Shown here: positions 9,063 through 18,249 of the stretch, one piece after another
Layout of the letters: the number at the start of each line of letters is the position of its first letter
How positions within the stretch are numbered: the stretch's first letter is position 1
Assembly: GCF_009729555.1 (NCBI RefSeq)
Contig: NZ_WODC01000007.1
Coordinates: 142,551 to 206,550 of the forward strand
Direction of reading: 5' to 3'
Source of the DNA: Pseudodesulfovibrio alkaliphilus
Lineage (GTDB): Bacteria; Desulfobacterota; Desulfovibrionia; Desulfovibrionales; Desulfovibrionaceae
DNA: 64,000 nt
Position numbers and translations under genes: made by a program
The notes under the pieces: model-generated
Told to the model about the DNA's origin: nothing
The model's database searches: none
Seen by the model: the letters and a program-made list of their open reading frames with translations, nothing else

Positions 9063-9413
9063 TCAGACAGCGATCTCAAGCTCCTCGATGAATTGGTCGA
9101 GGTATTCGATCATATGCTTCCGCTGGGACGCGGTGGCGTAGCAGACGCAAGAGCAGCGGAGCTTGCTCCGGGCCCGCACAAGCAGTTCGAGCCGAAGCTG
9201 GTTCCCCGCAGGGTGACACACGGTCTCCAGGGCCATGAAGTACGGACCGCACTGATTCAGATGATCACGTTGCTCGGGTTGGAGCAGGTCAACGGGCAGG
9301 GGAAGGTAATACATGCCCTCGATCTGACTCCTTAAGTTCAGCTCGTCGAGCGTCTTGAGAATCCTCTCGTAGTCGGCATCGTACAGGTCTTCTATGACAT
9401 AAGTCCGCATCAT
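9063..9413 (-). CDS. Conserved protein of unknown function between hemA and tilS
   Basis: A 116-residue soluble protein I cannot assign to a named family. It has no signal peptide or membrane helix. The sequence is rich in charged residues and leucine and contains CSCVCYATASQRKHM near residue 88; three clustered cysteines could bind metal, but this is not established. Its ATG overlaps the hemA stop as ATGA, with an AGGAG site inside the end of hemA, and tilS starts one base after its stop. It is therefore a coupled member of the haem/tilS operon. Confidence 0.7.
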   Translation of the reverse strand: MMRTYVIEDLYDADYERILKTLDELNLRSQIEGMYYLPLPVDLLQPEQRDHLNQCGPYFMALETVCHPAGNQLRLELLVRARSKLRCSCVCYATASQRKHMIEYLDQFIEELEIAV

Positions 9414-10783
9414 TGCTCCTTGCTCTTGGAAGCATCGATGAATCTGTCGATGTCTTCCGGCGCACAGGCCGAGCCTTTTCGGTTCATGTGGGCGTCGGGC
9501 GGCACCGCTTCATCATCAAGGTTGAACATGCGCCGGGCCAGATCAATGAACTGGTCGGCCGCCCCCTCTTCCTGGGTGCGGCGCTTGAGAAAACAGATTG
9601 GCTCGTGCAGCGCCTTGCGACCAACAGAGAGTACCAGGGTTTCCAGGGATCGCCTTGTGGCTTCGTCCACAGGCCCGATTCTCTTGAGCGTCTTGGCCAG
9701 TTCGCGCAGGGCGATATCCTCGCTCCGGTCCACCAGATCAACAATGGTCGGCTGGAGGGCAAGCGAGCGCAGCCAATTGCCGAAGACCTGGGTTTCCGCC
9801 TCGACAACAGCCCGAGCCTTGACCGCTTCTCCCTGACGCTGGGCCATGTTTTCCTCGACGACTTCCTTGAGGTCGTCGATGTCGTAGAGGTAAACATTGT
9901 CCAGATTGTTCACGTCCGGGTCAATGTCCCGCGGCACGGCGATGTCGATGAAAAACATCGGCTTGTTCTTGCGTTTTTTAAGTATTTCCTTGACATCCCT
10001 GGCCCTGATCACAGCCACGGGAGACCCTGTGGAACTGATGACGATGTCCACTTCGTGAAGATGGTCCGGGAGCTGTTCGATCTGGATGGGGGTGCCGCCC
10101 ATGGTCAAGGCCAGCTCTTTGGCCCTGGAGAGGGTACGGTTGGCGATGACGATGTCGCGCACACCGTTCTGAAGCAGGTGGGTGGCTGCAAGTTCGGCCA
10201 TCTCGCCCGCGCCCACCAGCATGGCCCGGGTGCCGTTCAAGGCGCCGAAAATTTTCTTGGCAAGCTCGACGGCCGCGTAACTGATGGACACCGCACTTGA
10301 GGCAATGGCTGTTTCGGTGCGAACCCGCTTGGCCACGGAAAAAGATTTGTGCAACAGACGGTTAATGATGGTTCTGGCCGTGCCTTTTTCCACTGCCTTG
10401 CGGTAAGCATCCTTGAGCTGGCCCAATATCTGCGGCTCGCCCATAACCATGGAATCAAGGCTGCTGGCCACGGTGAAGAGATGCCCAACAGCTTCCAGAT
10501 CAGTGTATTGATAGGTATTCTCCACCAACAGTTCGGCTGGTCCGCCACAAACGCCTGCCCAGTATTCGATGACAGATTCAATGGCCTGGCGTTCGTTGGC
10601 CCGCTTGACCACGGCCACGATCTCCACCCGGTTACAGGTGGAGAGGGCCATACATTCGGCCAAGGGACAGTGGGCCATGAGGCCCGCCTCGAAATTGTCC
10701 ACATCGGTCAGGGCGAAGCGTTCACGCACCCCGATGTCGGCGGTGTTGTGGTTGAGGCCAACAAGTATGATCTTTCCGTTCAT
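9410..10783 (-). CDS. hemA: Glutamyl-tRNA reductase
   Basis: A 457-residue glutamyl-tRNA reductase, the first committed enzyme of tetrapyrrole synthesis by the C5 route. The catalytic cysteine is Cys50 in LSTCNRVEIV. The GLNHNTADIGVRER N terminus, the NADPH-binding segment MLVGAGEMAELAATHL, and VDIVISSTGSP are all typical, and a C-terminal dimerisation domain follows. The start at 10783 overlaps the upstream stop as ATGA and matches the conserved N terminus. It sits with a hemX/ccsA-like gene and precorrin-2 dehydrogenase. In sulfate reducers this fits a siroheme-dependent haem pathway, although later enzymes are not in this window. Confidence 0.97.
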   Translation of the reverse strand: MNGKIILVGLNHNTADIGVRERFALTDVDNFEAGLMAHCPLAECMALSTCNRVEIVAVVKRANERQAIESVIEYWAGVCGGPAELLVENTYQYTDLEAVGHLFTVASSLDSMVMGEPQILGQLKDAYRKAVEKGTARTIINRLLHKSFSVAKRVRTETAIASSAVSISYAAVELAKKIFGALNGTRAMLVGAGEMAELAATHLLQNGVRDIVIANRTLSRAKELALTMGGTPIQIEQLPDHLHEVDIVISSTGSPVAVIRARDVKEILKKRKNKPMFFIDIAVPRDIDPDVNNLDNVYLYDIDDLKEVVEENMAQRQGEAVKARAVVEAETQVFGNWLRSLALQPTIVDLVDRSEDIALRELAKTLKRIGPVDEATRRSLETLVLSVGRKALHEPICFLKRRTQEEGAADQFIDLARRMFNLDDEAVPPDAHMNRKGSACAPEDIDRFIDASKSKEQ

Positions 10784-11592
10784 GGCACGGCTCTGAAAGT
10801 GATGGTGTGATGGATGAGCGAGACGCACATGCCCACAAAGACCCAGATGGCAAGGACCGCAGGCTTGCGCCCGCGCCAGCCGAGCACCACACGTTGGTGG
10901 AAAAGGAAGGCGAACAAAAACCAGACAGCAAACGATCCGATCTTCATCACGTCCCAGGCAAATGGACGCTTGGCCTCGATGAGATACCAGAAATAAGTGG
11001 AAAACAACCCAAGGGTGAAAAGCGGGAAACCGATGGTCACGGCCAGCCTGTTGACCGCGTCAAACTTATCCAGGGAGGGAACATCCTGCCCCATGCTGGC
11101 CAGTCCGGCCTTGGTCTTGAGCTTACGATTGTAGTGGAGAAAAGCCGCGGCAGCGCCAAAGGCCATGATCATCACTCCCAGCGTCAAAATCAGGGTGCCG
11201 ATGTGCAGGCCGAAGAAAAGCACGGTCAGCTCGGGGGGCATGACCACGGTGATGCCGCCCAGAGCCAGTGAGGAAACATAGAGCAGCAGGGCCAGCGGCA
11301 GGGCGGTGATGGCCAGAAACTCAAGCCGCAGACGCCACCAGAAAAAGAAGTACATGGCCAGTACGCACCACGCCAGGATGGCGAAATAGAAGGCACCGGA
11401 ACTGAGGGCCGAAGCGTCGCCGGTCAGAGTCAGAACCAGATCGACCGTGTTGAGGACAAACCCGGCCACGGCCAGCCACACGGCCAGCTTCTTGAGCCTG
11501 TCGTTTCCCGAACACACGCCCGTGAGAAACAGCAGTGTTCCGATCGCGTACAGGCCGATTATGAGGATGCGAAGCAGTTCAAACAAGCCCAT
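10780..11592 (-). CDS. HemX/CcsA-like cytochrome c assembly membrane protein
   Basis: A 270-residue polytopic membrane protein with about eight hydrophobic segments, belonging to the cytochrome c assembly (CcsA/HemX) superfamily. The C-terminal region FAWDVMKIGSFAVWFLFA resembles a degenerate form of the tryptophan-rich haem-handling motif. Genes of this type next to hemA are usually called hemX and are thought to affect haem or cytochrome c biogenesis. The start at 11592 has GGAG seven bases upstream and overlaps the previous gene by 14 bases; the longer frame upstream is only a shadow of that gene. Its end overlaps hemA as ATGA. Confidence 0.8.
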   Translation of the reverse strand: MGLFELLRILIIGLYAIGTLLFLTGVCSGNDRLKKLAVWLAVAGFVLNTVDLVLTLTGDASALSSGAFYFAILAWCVLAMYFFFWWRLRLEFLAITALPLALLLYVSSLALGGITVVMPPELTVLFFGLHIGTLILTLGVMIMAFGAAAAFLHYNRKLKTKAGLASMGQDVPSLDKFDAVNRLAVTIGFPLFTLGLFSTYFWYLIEAKRPFAWDVMKIGSFAVWFLFAFLFHQRVVLGWRGRKPAVLAIWVFVGMCVSLIHHTITFRAVP

Positions 11593-12256
11593 CAAGCAGC
11601 TCCGGTATGTTGACGTGCAACTGTCGGGGCAATGATTCTTTAAGGATTTCCGCAACAGCGTCAAGCTCTGCGGCCCGAATCCGGGCCAAAAGATCGGAGT
11701 TGACCAGAGAACGCAGCACCGCGGTGTTCTCGGAAGTGGCCATGCCAAGGCCGAGAAGCAGTGGCCGAACCCGGCCCATGAGCACCAAAAGGCTGGCGTA
11801 TTCTTCGCCAAAACTTTCTTGTAATTCCTTGCGGATGCGCTTGGCCATGGCCGGGCTGCGCCCTGCTGTGGAGATGGCCACCGTCAGGTCGCCGCGCTTG
11901 ACCGTGGCCGGAACTATGAAACTGCATTTTTCGGGCTGATCCACAATGTTGCACAGGATTCCGCGCTCGGCGCAAAGGTTGCTGATGCGCCAGTTGACCT
12001 CTTCGCTCGACGTGCAGGCGATGACCAGGAACCTGTGGTCCAAATCCGCATCCCGAAACTCCCGACACTCAAAAGTGACGTGGTCCAACGCAAGGATCGA
12101 CGCCATCTCCGGGTCTGCCGGGCGGGTATCAATAATGTCCACGCTACCGGCGCCGGACTCAATGAGCGACTGGATCTTGCGCTTGCCGACCTCGCCAGCG
12201 CCCACCACAAGGCAGCCCTTGTTTTCAAGATTCACGAAAATGGGGTAGTATCGCAT
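11579..12256 (-). CDS. Precorrin-2 dehydrogenase / sirohydrochlorin ferrochelatase (CysG N-terminal type)
   Basis: A 225-residue protein matching the N-terminal half of CysG and Met8p. It starts MRYYPIFVNLENKGCLVVGAGEVGKRK, with the NAD-binding GAGEVG at residues 19-24. The family oxidises precorrin-2 to sirohydrochlorin and may insert iron to make siroheme. No methyltransferase domain is attached, as is usual in Desulfovibrio, where it is encoded elsewhere. No good Shine-Dalgarno sequence is visible; ATG 12256 was chosen by homology. It heads the minus-strand haem operon, and a 104-bp divergent spacer separates it from the glycosyltransferase genes. Confidence 0.88.
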   Translation of the reverse strand: MRYYPIFVNLENKGCLVVGAGEVGKRKIQSLIESGAGSVDIIDTRPADPEMASILALDHVTFECREFRDADLDHRFLVIACTSSEEVNWRISNLCAERGILCNIVDQPEKCSFIVPATVKRGDLTVAISTAGRSPAMAKRIRKELQESFGEEYASLLVLMGRVRPLLLGLGMATSENTAVLRSLVNSDLLARIRAAELDAVAEILKESLPRQLHVNIPELLDGLV

Positions 12257-12360
12257 GGGCACTTGATACCAAGTGCCGGGCCACATGTAAAATGCCAATT
12301 GCCCGGTTCTTGCAATATCCGCACGGGGTGCGCTAGAAGATTGACACCGCCCGGGGAGCA

Positions 12361-13623
12361 ATGAAGCATTATCTCGTCATACAACTGGCCCGATTCGGGG
12401 ATCTCATCCAGACCAAACGGCTGGTGGTCACCCTGGCCGCCCGGCCGGACAGCCGGGTCCACCTCTGCCTTGACCGCTCCCTTGAGCCGCTGGCCCGGCT
12501 GGTGTATCCCAACGCGACGCTGCATCCCGTTATCGCTCACGGCACCGGCCTTGACGGCTCCGCGGCCGTCCGCGCCATGCTGGTGGACAACCGCCGTTCC
12601 TTTGCCACACTAGGGTCCTTTGATTTCGAACGGATCTACAACCTCAATTTTTCGGGTCTCAACTTTCGACTGGCGGCACTTTTCGACCCTGACAAAGTGG
12701 AGGGCTACCTCTGGAGAGACGGTCAGGAGTTGATCTCGCCATGGGCGGCAATGGCCATGCGCTGGTCGGATCAACGCCGGCTCTCGATCAATCTTGTCGA
12801 TTTCTGGGCCGCCTACTGCCCGGACGCCATGGCGCCACAACTGGTCAATCCATCGGCCGCAGCCTGTGGCGGCGGATTGGGAGTGGTCCTGGCCGGACGC
12901 GAATCACGCCGCTCGCTTCCGGTGGACGTATTGTCCCGTGTCGTCGGCACGGTGGCCAGGGTGCGTGGGGCAGGGCGGGTCGTCCTGCTCGGCGGTCCGT
13001 GCGAGCAGGCGGCCGGACAGGCTCTTCTCAAGGAGCTTCCGCCCGCCGTGCAGGCCATGACACGCAATGCGGCCGGGCAGACCGGCTGGAACGAGCTGGT
13101 GGATATTGTCGATTCCCTGGATCTGTTGCTCACCCCGGACACCGGAACCATGCATCTGGCCGCCCACCTGGGCACCCCGGTACTCGCCTTCTTTCTTTCC
13201 TCGGCATGGTGTTTCGAGACCGGACCGTACGGCGAAGGGCATGTGGTCCATCAGACCACGGCTCACTGCCTGCCGTGCCTGGAAACACGTCCCTGCAACC
13301 ACGGCCTGCAATGCCTCGGCCCTTTTGCCGATCCCGGCTACCCCCGGTTCCTGGCCACAGGCAACCCGGCCCATGCGCCTGACGGTCTGATGGTTTGTCG
13401 GTCGCAATTCGATGCCCTGGGCCAGACCTATGCCCCCATCATCGGGCTCGATCAGGATGCCGAACAACGGGCTGGATTGCGCCAGTTCATTTTCGGCCAT
13501 CTGACTGGCGATCGCGACTCCATCCGGCCGGAACTTTCGGACCTGGACACGCTTCTGGCCCAGCGCCTCCACCGCGAACGGGACTGGATCACCACCGTCC
13601 CAATGCGAACAATCACGGAATGA
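12361..13623 (+). CDS. Glycosyltransferase family 9 (heptosyltransferase-like)
   Basis: A 420-residue GT-B enzyme. The N terminus MKHYLVIQLARFGDLIQTKR carries the family 9 start, and the C-terminal LLTPDTGTMHLAAHLGTPVLAFF is the ADP-heptose/nucleotide-binding signature. Such enzymes add heptose or related sugars to the lipopolysaccharide core, at the cytoplasmic face of the inner membrane. A GGGGAG site lies just before the ATG. It is followed four bases later by another glycosyltransferase; the two probably act on the same glycan. Sugar and acceptor cannot be deduced. Confidence 0.85.
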   Translation: MKHYLVIQLARFGDLIQTKRLVVTLAARPDSRVHLCLDRSLEPLARLVYPNATLHPVIAHGTGLDGSAAVRAMLVDNRRSFATLGSFDFERIYNLNFSGLNFRLAALFDPDKVEGYLWRDGQELISPWAAMAMRWSDQRRLSINLVDFWAAYCPDAMAPQLVNPSAAACGGGLGVVLAGRESRRSLPVDVLSRVVGTVARVRGAGRVVLLGGPCEQAAGQALLKELPPAVQAMTRNAAGQTGWNELVDIVDSLDLLLTPDTGTMHLAAHLGTPVLAFFLSSAWCFETGPYGEGHVVHQTTAHCLPCLETRPCNHGLQCLGPFADPGYPRFLATGNPAHAPDGLMVCRSQFDALGQTYAPIIGLDQDAEQRAGLRQFIFGHLTGDRDSIRPELSDLDTLLAQRLHRERDWITTVPMRTITE

Positions 13624-13627
13624 GAGC

Positions 13628-14896
13628 ATGAAAACCCTGCGCATCCTCGTCATACTCCCTCTGTACGGGGGGTCCCTGCCCATCGGCCGGTATGTGTCCA
13701 AGGCCCTGAAAGACCTGGGCCACCTCGTGGAAACCTTCGAAGCCCCGGATTTCAACTCAGCCTACGATTCGTTGCGCAAGCTTCGCGTAACCGCCGACCG
13801 TCTCGACTATCTCCAAAATTCATTTCTCAATGTGGTCAGCCAGTCGGTGCTGGCCAAGGTCGAAACCTTTGAGCCCGATCTGGTGCTGGCCATGGCCCAG
13901 GCCCCGCTCAATCATCAGGCACTCAAGCGGCTGCGTCGCGACGGCGTCACCACGGCCATGTGGTTCGTGGAGGACCACCGCCTCTTTACCTACTGGAAAT
14001 CCTTTGCCCCGTTCTATGACATTTTCGCAGTCATTCAGAAGGAACCGTTCTTGAGCGATCTTGAAGCCATAGGCCAACCAAACGTACTCTACCTCCCTCT
14101 GGCCGCACTGCCGGATTTCCACCGTCCCATTGACCTCGACCCAGTTGAGCTGCGGAAATTCGGCTCTGACGTTTCCTTCATGGGTGCCGGCTATCCCAAC
14201 CGCAGGACGGCCTTTCGCCAGTTGGTCCACCTGAACTTCAAACTGTGGGGCACCGACTGGGAGGGCGACCACGTTCTCGAACCGCTGGTCCAGATGCGCG
14301 GCGCCCGGGTCTCGCCCGAAGATTGCGTGAAAATATTCAACGCAACACGCGTCAACCTCAACCTCCATTCCAGCATCCAGGCCGAGGAACTCGTAACCAA
14401 GGGCGACTTTGTCAACCCTCGGACATATGAGTTGGCAGCCTGTGGCGCGTTCCAGCTTGTGGACGCCCGCACCCTGCTGGACGAGGCCTTTGCCGACGAC
14501 GAATTGGCGACCTTCACATCGATGGACGATCTTCTTGCTAAACTCGACCACTTCCTGGCCCACCCCGACCAGTGCCGTGCCTTTGCCGAGCGGGGCAGGG
14601 CGCGGGCGCTCAAGGATCACACCTACCACTCGCGGATGCAGGCTCTGCTCGACTTCACGGCAAGCCGCATCGACGGCTGGCCCCGCAGTCGGGAAACTGC
14701 TGCGGCCGATCTTGATTTTCCCCCCGAGCTGCACGAGGAACTCCGCCAGTTGCTGGCGCGTCTCGGTCTGCCTGAAGACGTGTCCTTCAATGATCTGGTC
14801 TGGAGTCTGCGTCAGCAGCAGGGCACCTTGTCCGAATTGGATACCGCCATTCTCTTTCTCGACGAATGGCGCAAGCTTTACGCCAAACGCGGCTAA
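13628..14896 (+). CDS. CgeB-like glycosyltransferase
   Basis: A 422-residue protein of the CgeB/DUF3880 glycosyltransferase group. It begins with a Rossmann-like strand and LPLYGGSLPIGRYVSKAL, has FMGAGYPNRR near residue 183, and in the C-terminal half RVNLNLHSSIQAEELVTKG followed by NPRTYELAACGAFQLVD, a region typical of the GT-B C-terminal domain in this group. The tail after about residue 370 is extra and charged. It is four bases downstream of the family 9 enzyme and probably shares its transcript. Donor and acceptor are unknown. Confidence 0.75.
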   Translation: MKTLRILVILPLYGGSLPIGRYVSKALKDLGHLVETFEAPDFNSAYDSLRKLRVTADRLDYLQNSFLNVVSQSVLAKVETFEPDLVLAMAQAPLNHQALKRLRRDGVTTAMWFVEDHRLFTYWKSFAPFYDIFAVIQKEPFLSDLEAIGQPNVLYLPLAALPDFHRPIDLDPVELRKFGSDVSFMGAGYPNRRTAFRQLVHLNFKLWGTDWEGDHVLEPLVQMRGARVSPEDCVKIFNATRVNLNLHSSIQAEELVTKGDFVNPRTYELAACGAFQLVDARTLLDEAFADDELATFTSMDDLLAKLDHFLAHPDQCRAFAERGRARALKDHTYHSRMQALLDFTASRIDGWPRSRETAAADLDFPPELHEELRQLLARLGLPEDVSFNDLVWSLRQQQGTLSELDTAILFLDEWRKLYAKRG

Positions 14897-14916
14897 TAAA
14901 CCTCAAGCAACACATG

Positions 14917-14958
14917 AAAAAAAGCTTTCCGCAGGTTCTGCGAAAAGCTTTTATATTG
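14917..14958. terminator. Bidirectional terminator between glycosyltransferase gene and rarA
   Basis: A 15-bp stem (AAAAGCTTTCCGCAG / CTGCGAAAAGCTTTT, one G-T pair) with a three-base loop. A-rich on one side and T-rich on the other, it can serve both convergent genes. Confidence 0.85.
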
Positions 14959-14976
14959 TTTAATTTCAAATATTTA

Positions 14977-16197
14977 TCAGCTCTTTTTAAACTGCTTGAG
15001 CCAGGCAAGCAACCTGGGTTCCTCGCCCTGATCCTTGGGATGATAGAAGCGACGACCGCGCAACTCATTGGGGAGATAGTCCTGATCAGCCCAAGCCTTG
15101 GGAAAATTATGGGGATAAAGGTAGCCTCGACCATAGCCCCATTCGCGCTGCAAGGAACTGGTGGCGTTGCGTAAATGCAGGGGCACGGGTTTGGGGCCGT
15201 TGTCGCGCACCTCCTTCTGGGCGGTGCGATAGGCGGCGTAGGTGGCGTTGCTCTTGGGAGCCAGGGCCAGATAGACGACTGTTTGCGCCATGGGGATAAA
15301 TCCCTCGGGCATACCGATGGCCTCAACGGCCTGATGGCAGGACACGGCCAGAGGCAACGCTCTGGGATCGCCAAGCCCGACATCCTCAGATGCCGAAATG
15401 ATCAGGCGGCGGGTGACAAAGCGGGGGTCCTCTCCGCTTTCGAGCAGGCAGGCCAGATAATAGAGAGCGGCATCCGGGTCGCTGCCGCGAATGGACTTGA
15501 TTAGGGCCGAAGCCAGCTCGTAGTGCGAATCGCCGTCCCGATCCCCACGGACCACGACCTCGGGCAGGGACTCGCGCAGGACATCTGGATTGCGTTTGGC
15601 CGCCGGAAGCTGGGCCGTGTACTCCACAAGGTTGAGCAGGGTGCGGGCATCCCCTCCGGCCATGGCCGCAAGCAGGGAGATATTCTCTTCCTCAAGGTCA
15701 AGATCGAGCGCCCGGGCACCGCGACGGGCCACGTCGAGCAATTCGTCACGGCTCAAGGGGCGCAGACGGAGCACATGGAGCCGGGACAAAAGCTGCCGGG
15801 TGACGCTAAAGGACGGATTCTCGGTAGTGGTGGCCAGCAGGGTGATCTCGCCGGACTCCAGGATAGGCAGGAAAAAATCCTGCTGCGCCTTGGAGAACCG
15901 ATGCAACTCGTCGAGAATGAGAATATCGTTTCCCGGCAGTTGCTTGCGCAAGGAGGTCAGCCCGGCCTCGGGCGCACTGACTCGCAGGCTCTGTCTGCCG
16001 GTCAACCGGGCCAGGAGCAAGGCGAGGGTGGACTTGCCGCAGCCGGGAGGGCCGAAAAGCAGCAGACTCGGCAACCGCTTGGACTTGGTGAAGGCTTCAA
16101 TGCGGTTGCGGATATGGCTTTGGCCCACGAACTCGTCGAGGGTGGTAGGCCTGATGCGGTCGGCAAGAGGTTGGGTCTCTTCGATTTCGAGCTTCAT
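14977..16197 (-). CDS. rarA: Replication-associated recombination protein A (RarA/MgsA AAA ATPase)
   Basis: A 406-residue AAA+ ATPase of the RarA/MgsA/WRNIP1 family. Walker A GPPGCGKST is at residues 49-57, Walker B is ILILDELHRF near residue 105, and ATTENPSFSV (sensor region) follows. The C-terminal part contains SASEDVGLGDP and PYAAYRTAQ-like segments typical of the family's tetramerisation domain. RarA acts at stalled replication forks together with clamp and SSB proteins. ATG 16197 overlaps the rsmE stop as ATGA; an ATG 21 bases upstream is possible but lies inside rsmE. Confidence 0.93.
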   Translation of the reverse strand: MKLEIEETQPLADRIRPTTLDEFVGQSHIRNRIEAFTKSKRLPSLLLFGPPGCGKSTLALLLARLTGRQSLRVSAPEAGLTSLRKQLPGNDILILDELHRFSKAQQDFFLPILESGEITLLATTTENPSFSVTRQLLSRLHVLRLRPLSRDELLDVARRGARALDLDLEEENISLLAAMAGGDARTLLNLVEYTAQLPAAKRNPDVLRESLPEVVVRGDRDGDSHYELASALIKSIRGSDPDAALYYLACLLESGEDPRFVTRRLIISASEDVGLGDPRALPLAVSCHQAVEAIGMPEGFIPMAQTVVYLALAPKSNATYAAYRTAQKEVRDNGPKPVPLHLRNATSSLQREWGYGRGYLYPHNFPKAWADQDYLPNELRGRRFYHPKDQGEEPRLLAWLKQFKKS

Positions 16198-16934
16198 AAC
16201 ATACCTTGTCGTGCACACCAGCCGAGGCTGAGGCAGTAGGTTGCGGCGGTCTCCCAGCGCAGGATGTTTCTGCCCAGCGTGACCGGCATCAACCCGGCAG
16301 CCAGAAGCGCCCGCGCCTCGGCCTCGTCAAACCCGCCCTCGGGGCCGATGATGACGAGGTTGCGGCCCCGGCCCAAATGATTCGGAGTCAACGGCGTGTC
16401 CGCGATCTCAGACTCCCAGGCGACATAGCATGCGTCGAAGCCGCGAGCAAAGTCGATCAGGCCCGCCACCCCGCCGGGCAGAACCGAAAGTGTCGGAAGC
16501 AACGGACAACCGCACTGCTTGGCGGCCTGGAGGCATTTGTCGGTCCAGCTCTCTTTCACCGCCTCCGGCATCTGCCCCTGACTGCGGGCCGCAGCCCAAA
16601 AGGCGACGCCAAGACCGCCAAGCTCCACCAGTTTCTCAAAGAGATATTCGCGTCGTTTGGACTTGCCCCAGCCGATGGCCAGAGTCAGGCCCGTGTCCGG
16701 TGTCGGGTGCCGCTCAAGGGTTTCAGCCCGAAGCAGGGCGGAATTGCGGTCTGTATCCAGCACCGTGAACAGGCCGACCCGGCCAAGGCCGTCGAAGAGC
16801 CTGACCGTCTGATGCGCCACGGTGCGCAGCACGGTCAGCATATGCCGCGCCTCGGCCCCGGTCAGCCTGACCATGCTGCCGATGTCCAGGGGCCAATCGT
16901 CCGGCGAAAGGTGAAACGTGTTGAGACGCGCCAT
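16194..16934 (-). CDS. rsmE: 16S rRNA (uracil-1498-N3)-methyltransferase
   Basis: A 246-residue SPOUT-type methyltransferase. The C-terminal knot carries GRNLVIIGPEGGFDEAEARAL and LGRNILRWETAATYCLSL, the SAM-binding signatures of RsmE. The N-terminal PUA-like domain includes LTGAEARHMLTVLR. It methylates U1498 of 16S rRNA. It lies after the lysA terminator and overlaps rarA by four bases. Confidence 0.93.
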   Translation of the reverse strand: MARLNTFHLSPDDWPLDIGSMVRLTGAEARHMLTVLRTVAHQTVRLFDGLGRVGLFTVLDTDRNSALLRAETLERHPTPDTGLTLAIGWGKSKRREYLFEKLVELGGLGVAFWAAARSQGQMPEAVKESWTDKCLQAAKQCGCPLLPTLSVLPGGVAGLIDFARGFDACYVAWESEIADTPLTPNHLGRGRNLVIIGPEGGFDEAEARALLAAGLMPVTLGRNILRWETAATYCLSLGWCARQGML

Positions 16935-16950
16935 GCCCTGCTTCCCAAAT

Positions 16951-16975
16951 GAAAAGGCCGGGGCAACCCCCGGCC
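16951..16975 (-). terminator. Terminator-like hairpin after lysA
   Basis: On the minus strand GGCCGGGG, a three-base loop and CCCCGGCC are followed by TTTTC. It lies seven bases past the lysA stop and 17 bases before rsmE, so it may end or attenuate lysA transcription before rsmE. Confidence 0.75.
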
Positions 16976-16981
16976 GTCAGG

Positions 16982-18220
16982 CTAGAGTTCCTTGTCCACG
17001 AGGTCTTGGTAGGTTTCGCGTTTGCGGGCTACGGTGACTTTGTCGCCCTCCACCAGCAGCTCGCAGGCCCTGGGCCGGGAGTTGTAGTTGGAGGCCATGG
17101 TAAAACCGTAGGCCCCGGCGGAAAAGACGGCCAGCAGTTCTCCTTGCTCCACGGCGGGCAACACCCGCTCTCGGGCCAGGAAGTCGCCAGACTCGCAGAT
17201 GGGGCCAACCACGTCAAAGGTCAGGGAATCGCGACCCATGGGCACGACCTCTTCAATGCGGTGGAAGGAGCCATAGAGACTGGGGCGCACCAGATCGTTC
17301 ATGGCCGCATCCACGATCAGGAAATTCCTGGCCGGGCTTGACTTGGTGTAGACCACTTCGGTTACCAGAATGCCCGCATTACCCGCAATGACCCTGCCGG
17401 GTTCGAGGATGACCTTGAGGGGCACCCCGGCCAGCCGGTCCTTGAGGGCTTGGCCAAACTCGGTGGGGTGGGGCGGCTCCTCCTCGTCATAGGTGATGCC
17501 GAGCCCGCCTCCCAGATCGAGATACTGAATGTCGATCCCCATGCCCTTGAGCCTGTCATGGAAGTCGAGCAGTTTGTCCAGCGCCTCCATAAAGGGCGCG
17601 ATGCTGGTCAACTGGGAGCCGATGTGGCAATCCATGCCCACGGGCTCGACGTTGGCCAGATCCGCGCACATGGCGTAGGCGGCGAGGGAATTTTCGATGT
17701 CCAGGCCGAATTTGTTCTTCTTCATGCCGGTGGATATGTACGGATGCGTCTTGGGGTCCACATCGGGATTGATGCGGAAGCTGACCCGAGCCACCTTGCC
17801 CATGCTGCCGGCCACTTCGTCGATCTTGATCAGTTCGGCCACGGACTCGACATTGAACATGAGAATCCCGGCCTCAAGGGCTTCGCCGATCTCCGAGGCA
17901 CGCTTGCCCACACCGGAGTAAACGATCCTCTCCGGCGGCACTCCCGCCTTGAGGGCGCGATACAGTTCACCGCCGGAAACGATGTCCATGCCCGCGCCCA
18001 AACCGGCCAGGAGCTTGAGCACGGCGATATTGGAGTTGGCCTTGACCGAGTAGCAGGTCAGATGGTCCAGTCCGTCAAAGGCGGAGTCAAAGGCGTTGAA
18101 ATGCCGGGTCAGGGTGGCCGCCGAATAAATATAGAGCGGCGTACCGTGCTGGCGAACAAGGTCCGGGACCGAGACATTCTCGGCATGAAGGACGCCGTCG
18201 CGGTACTCGAAATGGTGCAT
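16982..18220 (-). CDS. lysA: Diaminopimelate decarboxylase
   Basis: A 412-residue fold-type III PLP enzyme that converts meso-diaminopimelate to lysine. The PLP lysine is Lys60 in CYSVKANSN, and MDIVSGGELYRALKAG, DLGGGLGITY, PGRVIAGNAG and CESGDFLARER are the expected family blocks. The ATG is well placed after an AAGGAGAAAT-type site. It pairs functionally with dapL at 27851 in the same window, consistent with the aminotransferase variant of lysine synthesis. Confidence 0.95.
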   Translation of the reverse strand: MHHFEYRDGVLHAENVSVPDLVRQHGTPLYIYSAATLTRHFNAFDSAFDGLDHLTCYSVKANSNIAVLKLLAGLGAGMDIVSGGELYRALKAGVPPERIVYSGVGKRASEIGEALEAGILMFNVESVAELIKIDEVAGSMGKVARVSFRINPDVDPKTHPYISTGMKKNKFGLDIENSLAAYAMCADLANVEPVGMDCHIGSQLTSIAPFMEALDKLLDFHDRLKGMGIDIQYLDLGGGLGITYDEEEPPHPTEFGQALKDRLAGVPLKVILEPGRVIAGNAGILVTEVVYTKSSPARNFLIVDAAMNDLVRPSLYGSFHRIEEVVPMGRDSLTFDVVGPICESGDFLARERVLPAVEQGELLAVFSAGAYGFTMASNYNSRPRACELLVEGDKVTVARKRETYQDLVDKEL

Positions 18221-18249
18221 TCGGTATTTCTCCTTGAAAAATCTGAAAA

